Of a stretch of 14,325 nucleotides of DNA, positions 1 to 7,123 are shown one piece after another (positions within the stretch are counted from its first letter, which is position 1; each line of letters opens with the position of its first letter). This DNA is from Cryptobacterium sp. CAG:338 (GTDB lineage: Bacteria > Actinomycetota > Coriobacteriia > Coriobacteriales > Eggerthellaceae). Both the position numbers and the translations under genes were made by a program. The notes beneath the pieces were generated by a model. That model saw only the letters and a list, made by a program, of their open reading frames with translations. It was not told the DNA's origin and did no database searches. The stretch is from positions 1 to 14,325 of the forward strand of contig FR896057.1 in the NCBI GenBank assembly GCA_000435475.1, given 5' to 3'.

Positions 1-13
1 ACCCTAAGAGCAA

Positions 14-34
14 ACCACCCGCTATGCGGGTGGT
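14..34. repeat. Perfect 9-bp hairpin (IS200/IS605-like end, REP-like element or terminator)
   Basis: ACCACCCGC, a TAT loop, then GCGGGTGGT form an uninterrupted 9-bp GC-rich stem. On the + strand no T-run follows. On the - strand only TTTG follows, so it would be a poor terminator. Short GC-rich hairpins of this kind also mark the ends of IS200/IS605-type elements and REP-like repeats, but no transposase is visible here. The structure is certain; its identity is a guess because the window begins 13 bases before it. Confidence 0.5.
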
Positions 35-82
35 GCTGATTGCTTACGATGCGTTTTATTTCTTGTTTGGTTGAGGTGCAGT

Positions 83-297
83 ATGAGAAAGATTGTTCCA
101 GCTTGATTAATGTGCGGAATGAGGAAGATAGTTTCAACTTGATTAATGCGCGATAAGAGAAATGCGATTTTACTTTTGTAGCAAAGTGATATGAGGAGCA
201 AGGTTTCGAGATGATATGTGAGCAATGTAAACATATGATTGCGGTTAATCGGATGAGCGATATGAGAAACATGGTTGCTTTTTGAGAGATTCCTTTC
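83..297. repeat. Degenerate tandem array, 36-nt period
   Basis: Units begin at 83, 119, 155 and 191, then approximately 227 and 262. Most open with ATGAGRAA preceded by GCGAT-like bases. Units 83-118 and 119-154 agree at 29 of 36 positions by hand count, and units 119-154 and 191-226 at 24 of 36. The unit at 155 is weaker (17 of 36) and the one at 227 is poor and one base short. There are no spacers, so this is not a CRISPR array. The + strand is full of stops. The - strand stays open because 36 is a multiple of 3, giving a 12-residue hydrophobic pseudo-repeat; I see no ribosome binding site or family likeness supporting a gene. Confidence 0.7.
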
Positions 298-323
298 CTT
301 TCTTTGTTTAGTTTTTGATTGCT

Positions 324-367
324 TTATGTGAATTAGCTTTTCGCTAAAGTTCACGATTATGTGAATT
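324..367 (+). promoter_or_regulatory. Candidate operator/leader: TTATGTGAATT direct repeats plus inverted half-site
   Basis: An 11-bp direct repeat TTATGTGAATT occurs at 324-334 and 357-367, offset by 33 bp (about three helical turns). Between them lies an inverted TTCAC at 350-354. GTGAATTAGC (328-337) can also pair with GCTAA-AG-TTCAC (343-354), a 10-bp stem with a 2-nt bulge. Its position about 40 bases before the cpaB start and its symmetry suggest a regulator site or RNA leader controlling the pilus operon. No convincing -35/-10 pair could be assigned, so the exact promoter is unknown. The regulator is not identifiable from sequence. Confidence 0.4.
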
Positions 368-404
368 GCGCCCGTCATTATTGAGGTAACGAAAGGAGGC
401 GGGC

Positions 405-1085
405 GTGAAGAAAAGCGTTCTTTTGGTTGGATTTGCATTTGGAATAGCTTGCGCTGTTTGTATTGCTTTGTATGCTTCAATGGTTCAGCAAGAAGCGGAT
501 TCAGCTCGTGCTGAGGCTATGGAGCGTTATGGTGGCGAACAAGTTGAAGTTCTTGTTGCTACAAAAGATATATTTCCCGGAGAAACTCTTACTTCTTCAA
601 ACACCACAATGAAAACTTGGCTTTCAGATCTATTGCCAGAAGAATGTGTGACGAATTTCGATGAAGTAAAAGGATTGCAGGTTTCCTCATTAGTTATTTC
701 CGGTGAAGCGATTTCTACTAAGCGTTTTAGTAGTGAAACTACTCCGTTAAATGTTCCAGAAGGGTGTGTCGCTCTCTCTGTTCCGGCGGAAGATGTCCAG
801 GCGGTAGGAGGAGCTCTTACTGCGGGGATGTTAGTTGACGTATATGCGACGGGATCAGAAACAGCGCGAATTGGGGATGGCTTATTGGTACTTGCAACCA
901 ATGTGGAAGCTAGTGAGGGTGGAAATGCAAAAGTTAGTTGGGTAACGCTTGCGGTGCCACTTGAACAATCTCAGGAATTCGTAACTGCATCTCAATCTAT
1001 GGAAATTTACTTTACGCTGCCTTCTTCTGAAGAAACATTGGACAACTCAGATGGATCTGAAGACGCAAGCGAGGCGCAGCAATGA
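405..1085 (+). CDS. cpaB: Flp pilus assembly protein CpaB/RcpC
   Basis: First gene of the Tad/Flp pilus operon. The 226-aa protein opens with a single membrane segment or signal anchor (about residues 5-25). A SAF-type domain follows from about residue 47 (VEVLVATKDIFPGE), then an RcpC-like region with VPEGCVALSVPAEDV and a low-complexity acidic Ser/Glu/Asp tail. In diderm species CpaB works with the outer-membrane secretin. No secretin is present here, so in this monoderm it probably acts as a wall-side scaffold or periplasm-equivalent guide (inference). The GTG start is fixed by AAAGGAGG at 392-399, a strong Shine-Dalgarno sequence with 5-nt spacing. The stop overlaps the next gene by ATGA, indicating translational coupling. 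The length is typical of Gram-positive CpaB proteins. Confidence 0.88.
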   Translation: MKKSVLLVGFAFGIACAVCIALYASMVQQEADSARAEAMERYGGEQVEVLVATKDIFPGETLTSSNTTMKTWLSDLLPEECVTNFDEVKGLQVSSLVISGEAISTKRFSSETTPLNVPEGCVALSVPAEDVQAVGGALTAGMLVDVYATGSETARIGDGLLVLATNVEASEGGNAKVSWVTLAVPLEQSQEFVTASQSMEIYFTLPSSEETLDNSDGSEDASEAQQ

Positions 1086-2659
1086 ATAATGAAGTGACTT
1101 TATGTTTAGATTCCGAATCTCTAAAACATCCAGAGGTAATCGGCTTGCCAGATGAGAACCTGCTTGCTCAGCCATGGCTTACTTTGTACTCTGATGCATT
1201 TGAAGCAAGAAAGAGCTTATCAATAGGTGATACAAAAACTCTGGTATGGGTTATTTCTTGCGATTCGATGGAGGGCATTAACCTTGCGGCTGCTCTCAAA
1301 ATGGATAGTGAGTTACTGGATGTTTGGTATGTGACTTTTGAACAATCAGGCTCGATCGTGGGGCGTTGCGAAGCGGCAGGAATTGGGGTAATACGGGGAA
1401 GCCACGAATTTGTGAAAGCTTATACCAAGGCCAAACAACGGTTTAGAGATTCTTGCATAAACAATAGTAGCGAAGATATTGAATTAGAAGCTCTTCATGA
1501 AAGCCAATATTCGGATTCTTTGTCATCTCTAAATAGTCTCGATAGCGCAAGAAAACAGGATGTATATACAAAAGAGGCATTCGGTCCATTGGGTTTGGAT
1601 GCGCAGGTCGTTGGGGAGCTTGAAAAAAATCCTAATATCGGAATCTGGTCCAGTGACACTTGTACTAGCGACGGTATCACTCAAAACCAAAAAGAAGGTT
1701 TGAAGAATAACAAGTCTTCAAAGGGGCCTCAAATTATTGAAGGTAAGCCGCTACAAATTAAGAGCGCTCAAGAAACAACCCCATTGAGTTCCCTCGCTAT
1801 AGAAGAGCCTCTTCTTAACTTATCTCGGTTTAAAAAGGCTTCATCTGCGAAAAAGACAGCTTTTAGTTTGGCGGTTGTAAGTGGTAGTGGAGGATCGGGA
1901 AAAAGCACAATAGCGCTCTGTTCTGCGCTCATATATCAGGATCTTGGCTATAGAACGCTTTTACTTGATGCCGATTTGCAGTTTGGAGATATGGCATACA
2001 TGTTAGGGCGCGATAATGCGATTTCGCTTGCCGATGTTATTGAGGAGCCAGAAAGAATCGCTCAAGTATCACCTGAAGACGGGCTGCCTGCAGTTATTGC
2101 TGCACCAGAACGTTTAGAGCAGTCAGAGTTGATCGTGTCTCATATGGCGGAAATAGTTGAGTTCGTAAAAGGGTACTTTGATGTAGTGGTGCTTAATACG
2201 GGTTCTTTTTGGACGGAACAGCATGCTCAAATTATTGAATCAGTAGATAAAACTTTATTTGTAATAGATCAACGCCCTTCTTCGGTTCGAGCTTGTTCAC
2301 GAGCTCTTGCACTGTGCTCTCGTTGTGGCATTGCAATTCAGCCTTTTGCGTACGCTCTGAATTTTTGTTCGCGTCATGCTCTTTTGACTCCTCTTGATAT
2401 TTCGTGTGCTATGCAGGGAATTTCGGTTCAGGAGATTAAGGATGGAGGTAGAGAGGTTGGAGAATTGCTAGGAGCAAGTTTGCCAAAAGAGCTTCTCTCA
2501 ACGAAAAGCGCATTTATTCAAAGTGTACGTGAACTTTGCGTTTCTTTTTTGCCAGAAGGAGATAAAGAACGCTTCCAGGAACAGTTAGCTCTAGAGAAGT
2601 CGCAACGAAAAACTAATCCATTCTCAAGCTTGCGAAAAAGGAGAGTGGCATGTCTTTAA
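1082..2659 (+). CDS. tadZ: Pilus assembly ATPase CpaE/TadZ (MinD/ParA superfamily)
   Basis: 525 aa. The first ~115 residues resemble the atypical receiver-like domain of TadZ/CpaE. A long polar, probably disordered linker (about 125-250) follows, then a MinD/ParA-type ATPase domain. The P-loop is GSGGSGKST (residues 268-276, K274) followed by LLLDADLQFGD (293-303), where D296/D298 are the switch-I/Walker A' aspartates. In the deviant Walker A motif (KGGxGKS) the signature first lysine is replaced by S269, so dimer-dependent hydrolysis may be altered. TadZ proteins are known to place the Tad machine at a particular cell site; here it would localise the TadA ATPase encoded next. It overlaps cpaB by 4 nt and tadA by 10 nt. 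The ribosome site before ATG 1082 is weak (GAGG at about 1071), consistent with coupling to cpaB. Confidence 0.88.
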   Translation: MNNEVTLCLDSESLKHPEVIGLPDENLLAQPWLTLYSDAFEARKSLSIGDTKTLVWVISCDSMEGINLAAALKMDSELLDVWYVTFEQSGSIVGRCEAAGIGVIRGSHEFVKAYTKAKQRFRDSCINNSSEDIELEALHESQYSDSLSSLNSLDSARKQDVYTKEAFGPLGLDAQVVGELEKNPNIGIWSSDTCTSDGITQNQKEGLKNNKSSKGPQIIEGKPLQIKSAQETTPLSSLAIEEPLLNLSRFKKASSAKKTAFSLAVVSGSGGSGKSTIALCSALIYQDLGYRTLLLDADLQFGDMAYMLGRDNAISLADVIEEPERIAQVSPEDGLPAVIAAPERLEQSELIVSHMAEIVEFVKGYFDVVVLNTGSFWTEQHAQIIESVDKTLFVIDQRPSSVRACSRALALCSRCGIAIQPFAYALNFCSRHALLTPLDISCAMQGISVQEIKDGGREVGELLGASLPKELLSTKSAFIQSVRELCVSFLPEGDKERFQEQLALEKSQRKTNPFSSLRKRRVACL

Positions 2660-3960
2660 TTCAAAGAGCAGCGTATGCTGGCCAATCTCCTTTGACGATT
2701 CATAATGAGGGTTTGGCTCAGATTTTAGAAATGTTGCGAAATCGAGTATCGGAAATTATCCCTTCAGTAGAAGCTGCAAGATTGATTTCTCTCAATCCAA
2801 GGCAAGCTCGTAGCGAATTGCGTCTTGCGTGTGAGCAAGTATTACGAGAAGAACCATGGCTCATTAAAAAGCCTCTAACGGTCGAAGGGTTAATTGAGCG
2901 GTATTTGGATGACGTGTTTGGGCTCGGTCCTCTTGAAGAAATGCTAGCCGATGAAACAATCACAGAAATAATGGTTAACGGTTCTCAATCACTTTATTTT
3001 GAGCGAGAAGGAAAACTGCAAAGAGCGTCTCAAGCGTTTGGAGACGACGGGCAGGTCTATACGCTTATAGACCGTATCATTGGACCTTTAGGAAGACGGA
3101 TTGATGAGTCATCTCCTATGGTTAATGCGCGTTTGCCACAAGGGCATCGCGTGAATGCAATCATTCCGCCTCTAGCTATCGATGGTCCTACAGTGACAAT
3201 TCGAAAATTTAGATCTCACGCATTTTCCTTATCAGAGATGCGTAAATTAGGTTCCTTTGATGAACAGATAGAGCAGTTTCTTGAATGGGCGGTCTTGAGA
3301 AGGTGTAACATTGCGGTTTCTGGAGGCACAGGTAGTGGAAAAACAACGCTTCTTAATGCGCTTTCGGCGATAATTCCCTTTTCGGAACGCATTGTGACAG
3401 TTGAGGATTCTGCCGAATTACGTTTTCACGAGCATCCTCATGTGGTTCGTTTAGAAGCGCGTCCCCAAAGTGCTGAAGGAGTAGGCGAGGTTACCATTCG
3501 TGATTTAGTGGTTAATTCCTTGCGAATGCGTCCAGATCGAATTGTGGTTGGGGAGTGTCGTGGGGCAGAAGCCCTCGATATGTTGCAGGCTATGTCGACG
3601 GGACATGATGGATCGCTTACAACACTTCATGCAAATTCTCCCCAAGAAACAGTATCGCGATTGGCAACGATGGTTCGCTATGGGGCAGAGTTGCCTGTAA
3701 GCGTCATTGAAGCTCAAATAGCAACCGCGATAGATGTGGTGGTCCAAACAACTCGATATCCAGATGGTTCGAGAGGAATTTGTGAAATAGCGGGGTTTAG
3801 CTGGAGCGAAGAAAAGTTACGTTGTCTTGTTGATCAATATTATGTTCGAGATTTTGTTACAGGAGAATGCGAATGGCGTAGCTATCCTGCCTGGTTGGAC
3901 GACCTGCCTTATTTGGGAATTGCGACGGGCGAGGAGGTCGAACAGTGGAAACGCAAATGA
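2650..3960 (+). CDS. tadA: Type II/IV secretion ATPase CpaF/TadA, pilus motor
   Basis: 436 aa, the hexameric cytoplasmic ATPase that powers Flp pilus assembly. The N-terminal part carries the family region around LGPLEEMLADETITEIMVNG and GRRIDESSPMVNARLPQGHR. The core has Walker A GGTGSGKTT (residues 225-233, K231), an Asp box VTVEDSAEL, Walker B DRIVVGECRGAEALDML and a His box TGHDGSLTTLHANS; all motifs look intact. ATG 2650 follows AAGGAG at about 2637-2642 and overlaps tadZ by 10 nt. The end overlaps tadB by 16 nt. It should bind the TadB/TadC membrane platform and be positioned by TadZ. The motif order and the SLTTLHANS signature match the TadA/CpaF branch rather than PilB or PilT. Confidence 0.96.
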   Translation: MSLIQRAAYAGQSPLTIHNEGLAQILEMLRNRVSEIIPSVEAARLISLNPRQARSELRLACEQVLREEPWLIKKPLTVEGLIERYLDDVFGLGPLEEMLADETITEIMVNGSQSLYFEREGKLQRASQAFGDDGQVYTLIDRIIGPLGRRIDESSPMVNARLPQGHRVNAIIPPLAIDGPTVTIRKFRSHAFSLSEMRKLGSFDEQIEQFLEWAVLRRCNIAVSGGTGSGKTTLLNALSAIIPFSERIVTVEDSAELRFHEHPHVVRLEARPQSAEGVGEVTIRDLVVNSLRMRPDRIVVGECRGAEALDMLQAMSTGHDGSLTTLHANSPQETVSRLATMVRYGAELPVSVIEAQIATAIDVVVQTTRYPDGSRGICEIAGFSWSEEKLRCLVDQYYVRDFVTGECEWRSYPAWLDDLPYLGIATGEEVEQWKRK

Positions 3961-4919
3961 TGCTTCTCTTAGGATCGCTTCTGTGTGCTTTAGTGGGTGG
4001 TTTTCTTGTTTTGTTAGCATTGCAGGAACGTATTGTAAAAGTGTTGCGAAATCAGAAGGTGCAGAACAGATCAGGGGTAGACGGGTCTCTTTTCGCTTCG
4101 CTTTTACGACATGGAATACCGTTTTTATTGAAACTCTCTCGGAAGCTTCTTTTGATTTCCCCTATAAAGCGTTATGGGGAAACTATTCAAAGGGCACTTA
4201 GGGGCAAATATGGAAATATGCCTGTTGAGGCTATTATTTCCCTTCTGGTGGCGTCAACGGTAGTTATTTCTTGCTTTGGTGTTTTGTTGTCAAGCTCAAT
4301 GGTGTGTGGGATTGCTTTAGGAGTGTGCCTGTGGCTTTCGATTGGCCTTTGGGCGGGGCATCGATGTGATTTAGAGCGTGAGCAGCTACGTGAAGCTATT
4401 CCTGAAGCACTGCAATCGATGAAAGCCTGTTTTCAGGTTGGTTATACCCTTATACAAACTATAAGCGAGGTAAGAAAAAGTCTTTCAGGACCCTTAGGCG
4501 AACTCTTTCATGAAGTTGAAGGAGTTCTTAAAACGGGTGGAAATCCCGAAGACGCCTTGGCTGTTTTGAAGAATAAAGCAGATGAACCCGAGTTGGTTTT
4601 TCTTGCTACAGCATTAGAGATTCAACATAAAACCGGCAGCAGTATGCAGCAAGTTTTAGAAATAACCCGTCAATCGGTTTCTGATGAAATAGAACTCAAA
4701 CGTACTCTAAAAACTCAAACCGCCCAGGCAAAACTTTCTGCACAGATAGTTACTATCATGCCTTTTGCTCTTATAGGAATTTTCTCACTGGTGTCACCTG
4801 GATTCTTAGATCCATTTTTTGAAAGCATGATTGGAATATGCCTTTTGTTGGTGGCATTAGGTATGCAGCTACTTGGGATTTCTCTGGTGAGGCGTTTGCT
4901 TAAAGTCGAGGTGGCGTAG
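3945..4919 (+). CDS. tadB: Tad pilus inner-membrane platform protein TadB
   Basis: 324 aa, a T2SSF-domain protein. There is one membrane segment near the N-terminus (about 7-26) and a pair around residues 90-135. A cytoplasmic helical domain contains EAIPEALQSMKACFQVGYTL and a GGNPEDALAVL turn, and two C-terminal segments carry ALIGIFSLVSP and LVALGMQLLGISLV. With TadC it forms the membrane platform that couples TadA ATP hydrolysis to pilin extrusion. The GTG start at 3945 is chosen because GGAGG at 3933-3937 sits 7 nt upstream; an in-frame ATG at 3957 is the alternative. It overlaps tadA by 16 nt and ends directly against the tadC start codon. Confidence 0.93.
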   Translation: METQMMLLLGSLLCALVGGFLVLLALQERIVKVLRNQKVQNRSGVDGSLFASLLRHGIPFLLKLSRKLLLISPIKRYGETIQRALRGKYGNMPVEAIISLLVASTVVISCFGVLLSSSMVCGIALGVCLWLSIGLWAGHRCDLEREQLREAIPEALQSMKACFQVGYTLIQTISEVRKSLSGPLGELFHEVEGVLKTGGNPEDALAVLKNKADEPELVFLATALEIQHKTGSSMQQVLEITRQSVSDEIELKRTLKTQTAQAKLSAQIVTIMPFALIGIFSLVSPGFLDPFFESMIGICLLLVALGMQLLGISLVRRLLKVEVA

Positions 4920-5858
4920 ATGGGTGAGACATTAGGATTATTTGCTACGGTGTGCGCTTTTATTTCGGGAAGTATCCTCGGTAGTGCAGCGTTTAGCGGT
5001 TATAAAACGTCGCGTCACAAAAATATGATGAAAGTACTTTTAGGGTCTTCGTCGATTGCGGATGCATTGTCGATTTCTTTGGAATCGCAAGGCATGAATC
5101 ACCGCATCCTGGTTTACGTCATTGAGTTGAGTCGTCGAGAAAACGCTCTACCAAATGGACTGGTTTCTCTTTTGGCGACGAATTGGACTTCTTGCGAAAA
5201 ACAATTAAGACAGGCTGGTTTGGATAGTTTCGTTTCCCGCAAAGGCGTAGCAGCGGCACGGTTTCGATTGATGCTTTTCGGAGGAATTGTTGGTGCATTG
5301 CTGGGGACTTTCTTGAGCTCGCTTATGACTTTAATTGGGTTGATATTTGGGGGAATAGGAGGGGTAACTGCAGTATCAAGGGCGTTGAAGCAGGAGGCAC
5401 AAAGTAGATCGTTTGTTGCCGAAAAACATCTATCTCAAATGATCGAGGTGATAATTTTGGGGCTTAAGAGCGGCATGACGTTCGATAGGGCGCTCAGCTT
5501 GTTTTATAGCAATTTCGATGGCGCATTGAGCTCATCTCTGGCATTGGCGCAGAGCCAATGGACTCATGGGCTGATTGATCGAAGTGAGGGATTACGTGCG
5601 CTTGCGCGTTCGTATGATTCGGTTTTATTCGAACGTCTTGCTGAGAACATCATTCGGTCGTTGCGCTTCGGAACATCGCTTGCTGTGAATTTGAGTTTAC
5701 TGGCAAGTGAGGCACGTGCGGTTCGTAAGGCAAAGCTTGAAGAAAAAGTTGCTAAGGCGCCGGTAAAGATGCTTTTACCAGTAGGAACACTCATTCTCCC
5801 TGCAATGCTAATTCTCATAATGGGCCCAATAATGCTTGATCTAATGGAAGGTTTTTAG
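4920..5858 (+). CDS. tadC: Tad pilus inner-membrane platform protein TadC
   Basis: 312 aa, the second T2SSF-domain protein of the platform and partner of TadB. It has an N-terminal membrane segment (about 5-27) and a Gly-rich double-spanning region around 116-156. A cytoplasmic domain follows with HLSQMIEVIILGLKSGMTFD, where the Gly-Met-Thr-Phe-Asp turn is typical of TadC. The C-terminal segment includes PVGTLILPAMLILIMGPIML. The ATG immediately follows the TAG stop of tadB with no intergenic base, so the two are probably made in equal amounts by coupled translation. A 97-bp gap follows before the pilin gene, the first real gap in the operon. Confidence 0.92.
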   Translation: MGETLGLFATVCAFISGSILGSAAFSGYKTSRHKNMMKVLLGSSSIADALSISLESQGMNHRILVYVIELSRRENALPNGLVSLLATNWTSCEKQLRQAGLDSFVSRKGVAAARFRLMLFGGIVGALLGTFLSSLMTLIGLIFGGIGGVTAVSRALKQEAQSRSFVAEKHLSQMIEVIILGLKSGMTFDRALSLFYSNFDGALSSSLALAQSQWTHGLIDRSEGLRALARSYDSVLFERLAENIIRSLRFGTSLAVNLSLLASEARAVRKAKLEEKVAKAPVKMLLPVGTLILPAMLILIMGPIMLDLMEGF

Positions 5859-5864
5859 TGGCTT

Positions 5865-5894
5865 TTGACAGGTGAGGTAAAGCGTCATTTTAGC
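5865..5894 (+). promoter_or_regulatory. Possible internal promoter for the Flp pilin gene
   Basis: TTGACA at 5865-5870 is a perfect sigma-A -35 hexamer just after tadC. The matching -10 at 17-18 bp spacing (TTTTAG or TTTAGC, about 5888-5894) is poor. Pilin subunits are needed in great excess over machine parts, so an internal promoter at this gap is plausible, but the weak -10 makes this tentative. Confidence 0.3.
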
Positions 5895-5955
5895 CTAGCA
5901 GTTTGCCTTGCTTTGATAGGAGCTTGGAAGTCGATCGTAGGAAAAGAGGTGCGCT

Positions 5956-6186
5956 ATGAAAAGGAACGTAGGAAGAGGTAACGGGAAAAACTCAAGGGAC
6001 AAATCATTGGTAGGCATGGTGTGGCGCTGTCGAAAAGATCTGCGCGTTTACCCAGGTCAGGGGACAACTGAGTACGCAATTTTGGTAGGTGTATTGGTTG
6101 TGATTGCTATTCTTGCGATTACGGTTTTTAGACCTAAGTTGCAAGAACTGTGGGATGCGATCGCTTCGGGTATCAATAGTTTGTAG
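5956..6186 (+). CDS. flp: Flp family major pilin (class III prepilin)
   Basis: 76 aa. A long basic leader precedes the processing motif YPG|QGTTEYAILV. Cleavage after G34 would give Q at +1, E39 at +5 and Y40 at +6, the hallmark of Flp pilins. A single hydrophobic helix (LVGVLVVIAILAITVF) and a short tail complete a mature subunit of about 42 residues. Such subunits polymerise into the thin Flp adhesive fibre through helix packing. The start is ATG 5956 with AGAGGTG just upstream. The leader is unusually long (34 residues) for an Flp prepilin, so a later start is possible, but no later Met with a ribosome site is evident. Its place right after tadC supports the major subunit role. The peptidase needed to mature it is not in this window. 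Confidence 0.88.
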   Translation: MKRNVGRGNGKNSRDKSLVGMVWRCRKDLRVYPGQGTTEYAILVGVLVVIAILAITVFRPKLQELWDAIASGINSL

Positions 6187-6207
6187 GTCTTTGCAGGGCG
6201 GTAGCTG

Positions 6208-6441
6208 ATGGGAAAGTTTCGAAGCAAAACGAAAGACGCAATAAAAGCCTCGAGCAATGCGGGACAGTCAACCGTTGAGTATGCCGTTATTTTTGCTGGC
6301 TTCCTTGCGTTGATTATTGGACTTGGAGCAGTATGGCGCCTTTTCGAAACGGGTCTTGTACTTGAGCATGCCCTTCAGTCTGCCTCTCATCATTTGCAGC
6401 AAGTGGCTGAAGGAGCTTGGTTGGATGTGTTTCTGTACTGA
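6208..6441 (+). CDS. Second Flp/TadE-like small pilin
   Basis: 77 aa. NAG|QSTVEYAVIF gives Q at +1, E24 at +5 and Y25 at +6 after cleavage at G19, followed by a hydrophobic helix (AGFLALIIGLGAVW). A helical tail of about 35 residues, longer than in true Flp, contains HALQSASHHLQQVAEGAW. It lies 21 nt after flp and is probably co-transcribed. It could be a minor pilin, a second fibre subunit or an initiation pseudopilin; sequence alone does not decide. Its last eleven codons, including the TGA stop, form the first unit of a three-fold 33-nt tandem repeat that continues into the following intergenic DNA, so the C-terminus may have been shortened or remodelled recently. Confidence 0.78.
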   Translation: MGKFRSKTKDAIKASSNAGQSTVEYAVIFAGFLALIIGLGAVWRLFETGLVLEHALQSASHHLQQVAEGAWLDVFLY

Positions 6442-6507
6442 GAGAGTGCCTGGATAGGCATCTTTCTGTTCCGAGAAGGTGCTTGATCAGATGTGCTTTC
6501 GTTCTGG
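6409..6507. repeat. Three tandem 33-nt repeats spanning a stop codon
   Basis: Units 6409-6441, 6442-6474 and 6475-6507 are exactly adjacent. By hand count units 1 and 3 agree at 24 of 33 positions and units 1 and 2 at 21 of 33. Read in the frame of the upstream pilin they give EGAWLDVFLY-stop, ESAWIGIFLFR and EGA-stop-SDVLSFW. Only the first is translated; the others are out of the gene after the TGA at 6439-6441. A 5-bp hairpin (TGCCT/AGGCA, 6447-6460) followed by TCTTTCTGTT lies in unit 2 and might weakly attenuate transcription. Confidence 0.75.
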
Positions 6508-6591
6508 ATGGAGGGAATGGAAACAAAACAAAAGCGCGGGGTTTAATTTTGTCGTGGTGGGATTAGGTCAATAAAAGGTGGTGGTCAAAGT

Positions 6592-7122
6592 ATGCGGGGA
6601 TTATCTTTAAAGCATGAGAGCGGACAGGCGGCGGTAGAATGTGCTTTCTTAATCCCCGTCGTGCTTTTGCTGCTGATGTTATTGATACAACCAGGCATTA
6701 TCTTATATAACCATACTGTTATGAAAGCTGCGGCAAGTGAAGGGTGTCGTCTTCTTGCAACGAAAAACGATGCCTCGACAGATCAAAGTTCGTACGAGGA
6801 TTCAATTCGGCGTCATTTAGGGTCTATTCCGCAGCAGGAAAACTTTCATGTTCACCAATCTGGCTGCTCATGGTCTATTACTCTTGAGGGCAACGAAGAA
6901 AGCGATTCGGTTAAAGTCTCAATAGAAAATCAGCTAGAACTTCTACCGTTTTTTGATTTTGCAGCTCAAGCAATGGGTCTCACAAACGCTTCAGGGTATT
7001 TTGTCCAGCGAGTTGAAGTTCAGAGAGAAACATACAGTAGCTGGATAAAAGAAAGCGAAGATGGAATTAACCCTAATGGCTGGGTTCATCGTGATGATGG
7101 ACTGTTGGAGGGGGTTAGCTGA
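6592..7122 (+). CDS. tadE: TadE-type pseudopilin
   Basis: 176 aa. ESG|QAAVECAFLIPVVL shows a class III processing site: cleavage after G11 puts Q at +1 and E16 at +5, but +6 is Cys instead of the usual Tyr or Phe. One hydrophobic helix (PVVLLLLMLLIQPGIIL) is followed by MKAAASEGCRLLAT, where TadE proteins commonly have an Ala-rich stretch, and an extracytoplasmic domain of about 125 residues. TadE-like pseudopilins are known to be processed and needed for fibre assembly in Tad systems. The start ATG 6592 follows AAAGGTGGTGG (about 6574-6584). The preceding 150 bp hold the 33-nt repeats and no gene. One base separates its stop from the next start codon. Confidence 0.82.
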   Translation: MRGLSLKHESGQAAVECAFLIPVVLLLLMLLIQPGIILYNHTVMKAAASEGCRLLATKNDASTDQSSYEDSIRRHLGSIPQQENFHVHQSGCSWSITLEGNEESDSVKVSIENQLELLPFFDFAAQAMGLTNASGYFVQRVEVQRETYSSWIKESEDGINPNGWVHRDDGLLEGVS

Positions 7123-7123
7123 A

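Noticed and set aside
83..297. CRISPR array
   Set aside because: Repeats are contiguous with no unique spacers, strongly degenerate and lack cas genes nearby.
22..480. 152-codon open frame on the - strand across the repeat array and the start of cpaB
   Set aside because: It is kept open by the 36-nt periodicity, has no ribosome site, shows biased low-complexity translation and overlaps the well-supported cpaB start.
3827..4201. 124-codon + strand frame between tadA and tadB
   Set aside because: It lies in another frame over the ends of two strongly supported genes and has no recognisable domain or start signal.
6447..6470. Intrinsic terminator after the second pilin
   Set aside because: The stem is only 5 bp and the tail TCTTTCTGTT is interrupted; at most weak attenuation, so listed only within the repeat entry.
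7061..7123. Longer start for the TadG-like protein at 7061
   Set aside because: It would overlap tadE by 62 nt and place extra residues before the pilin-like helix; ATG 7124 has a strong Shine-Dalgarno sequence.
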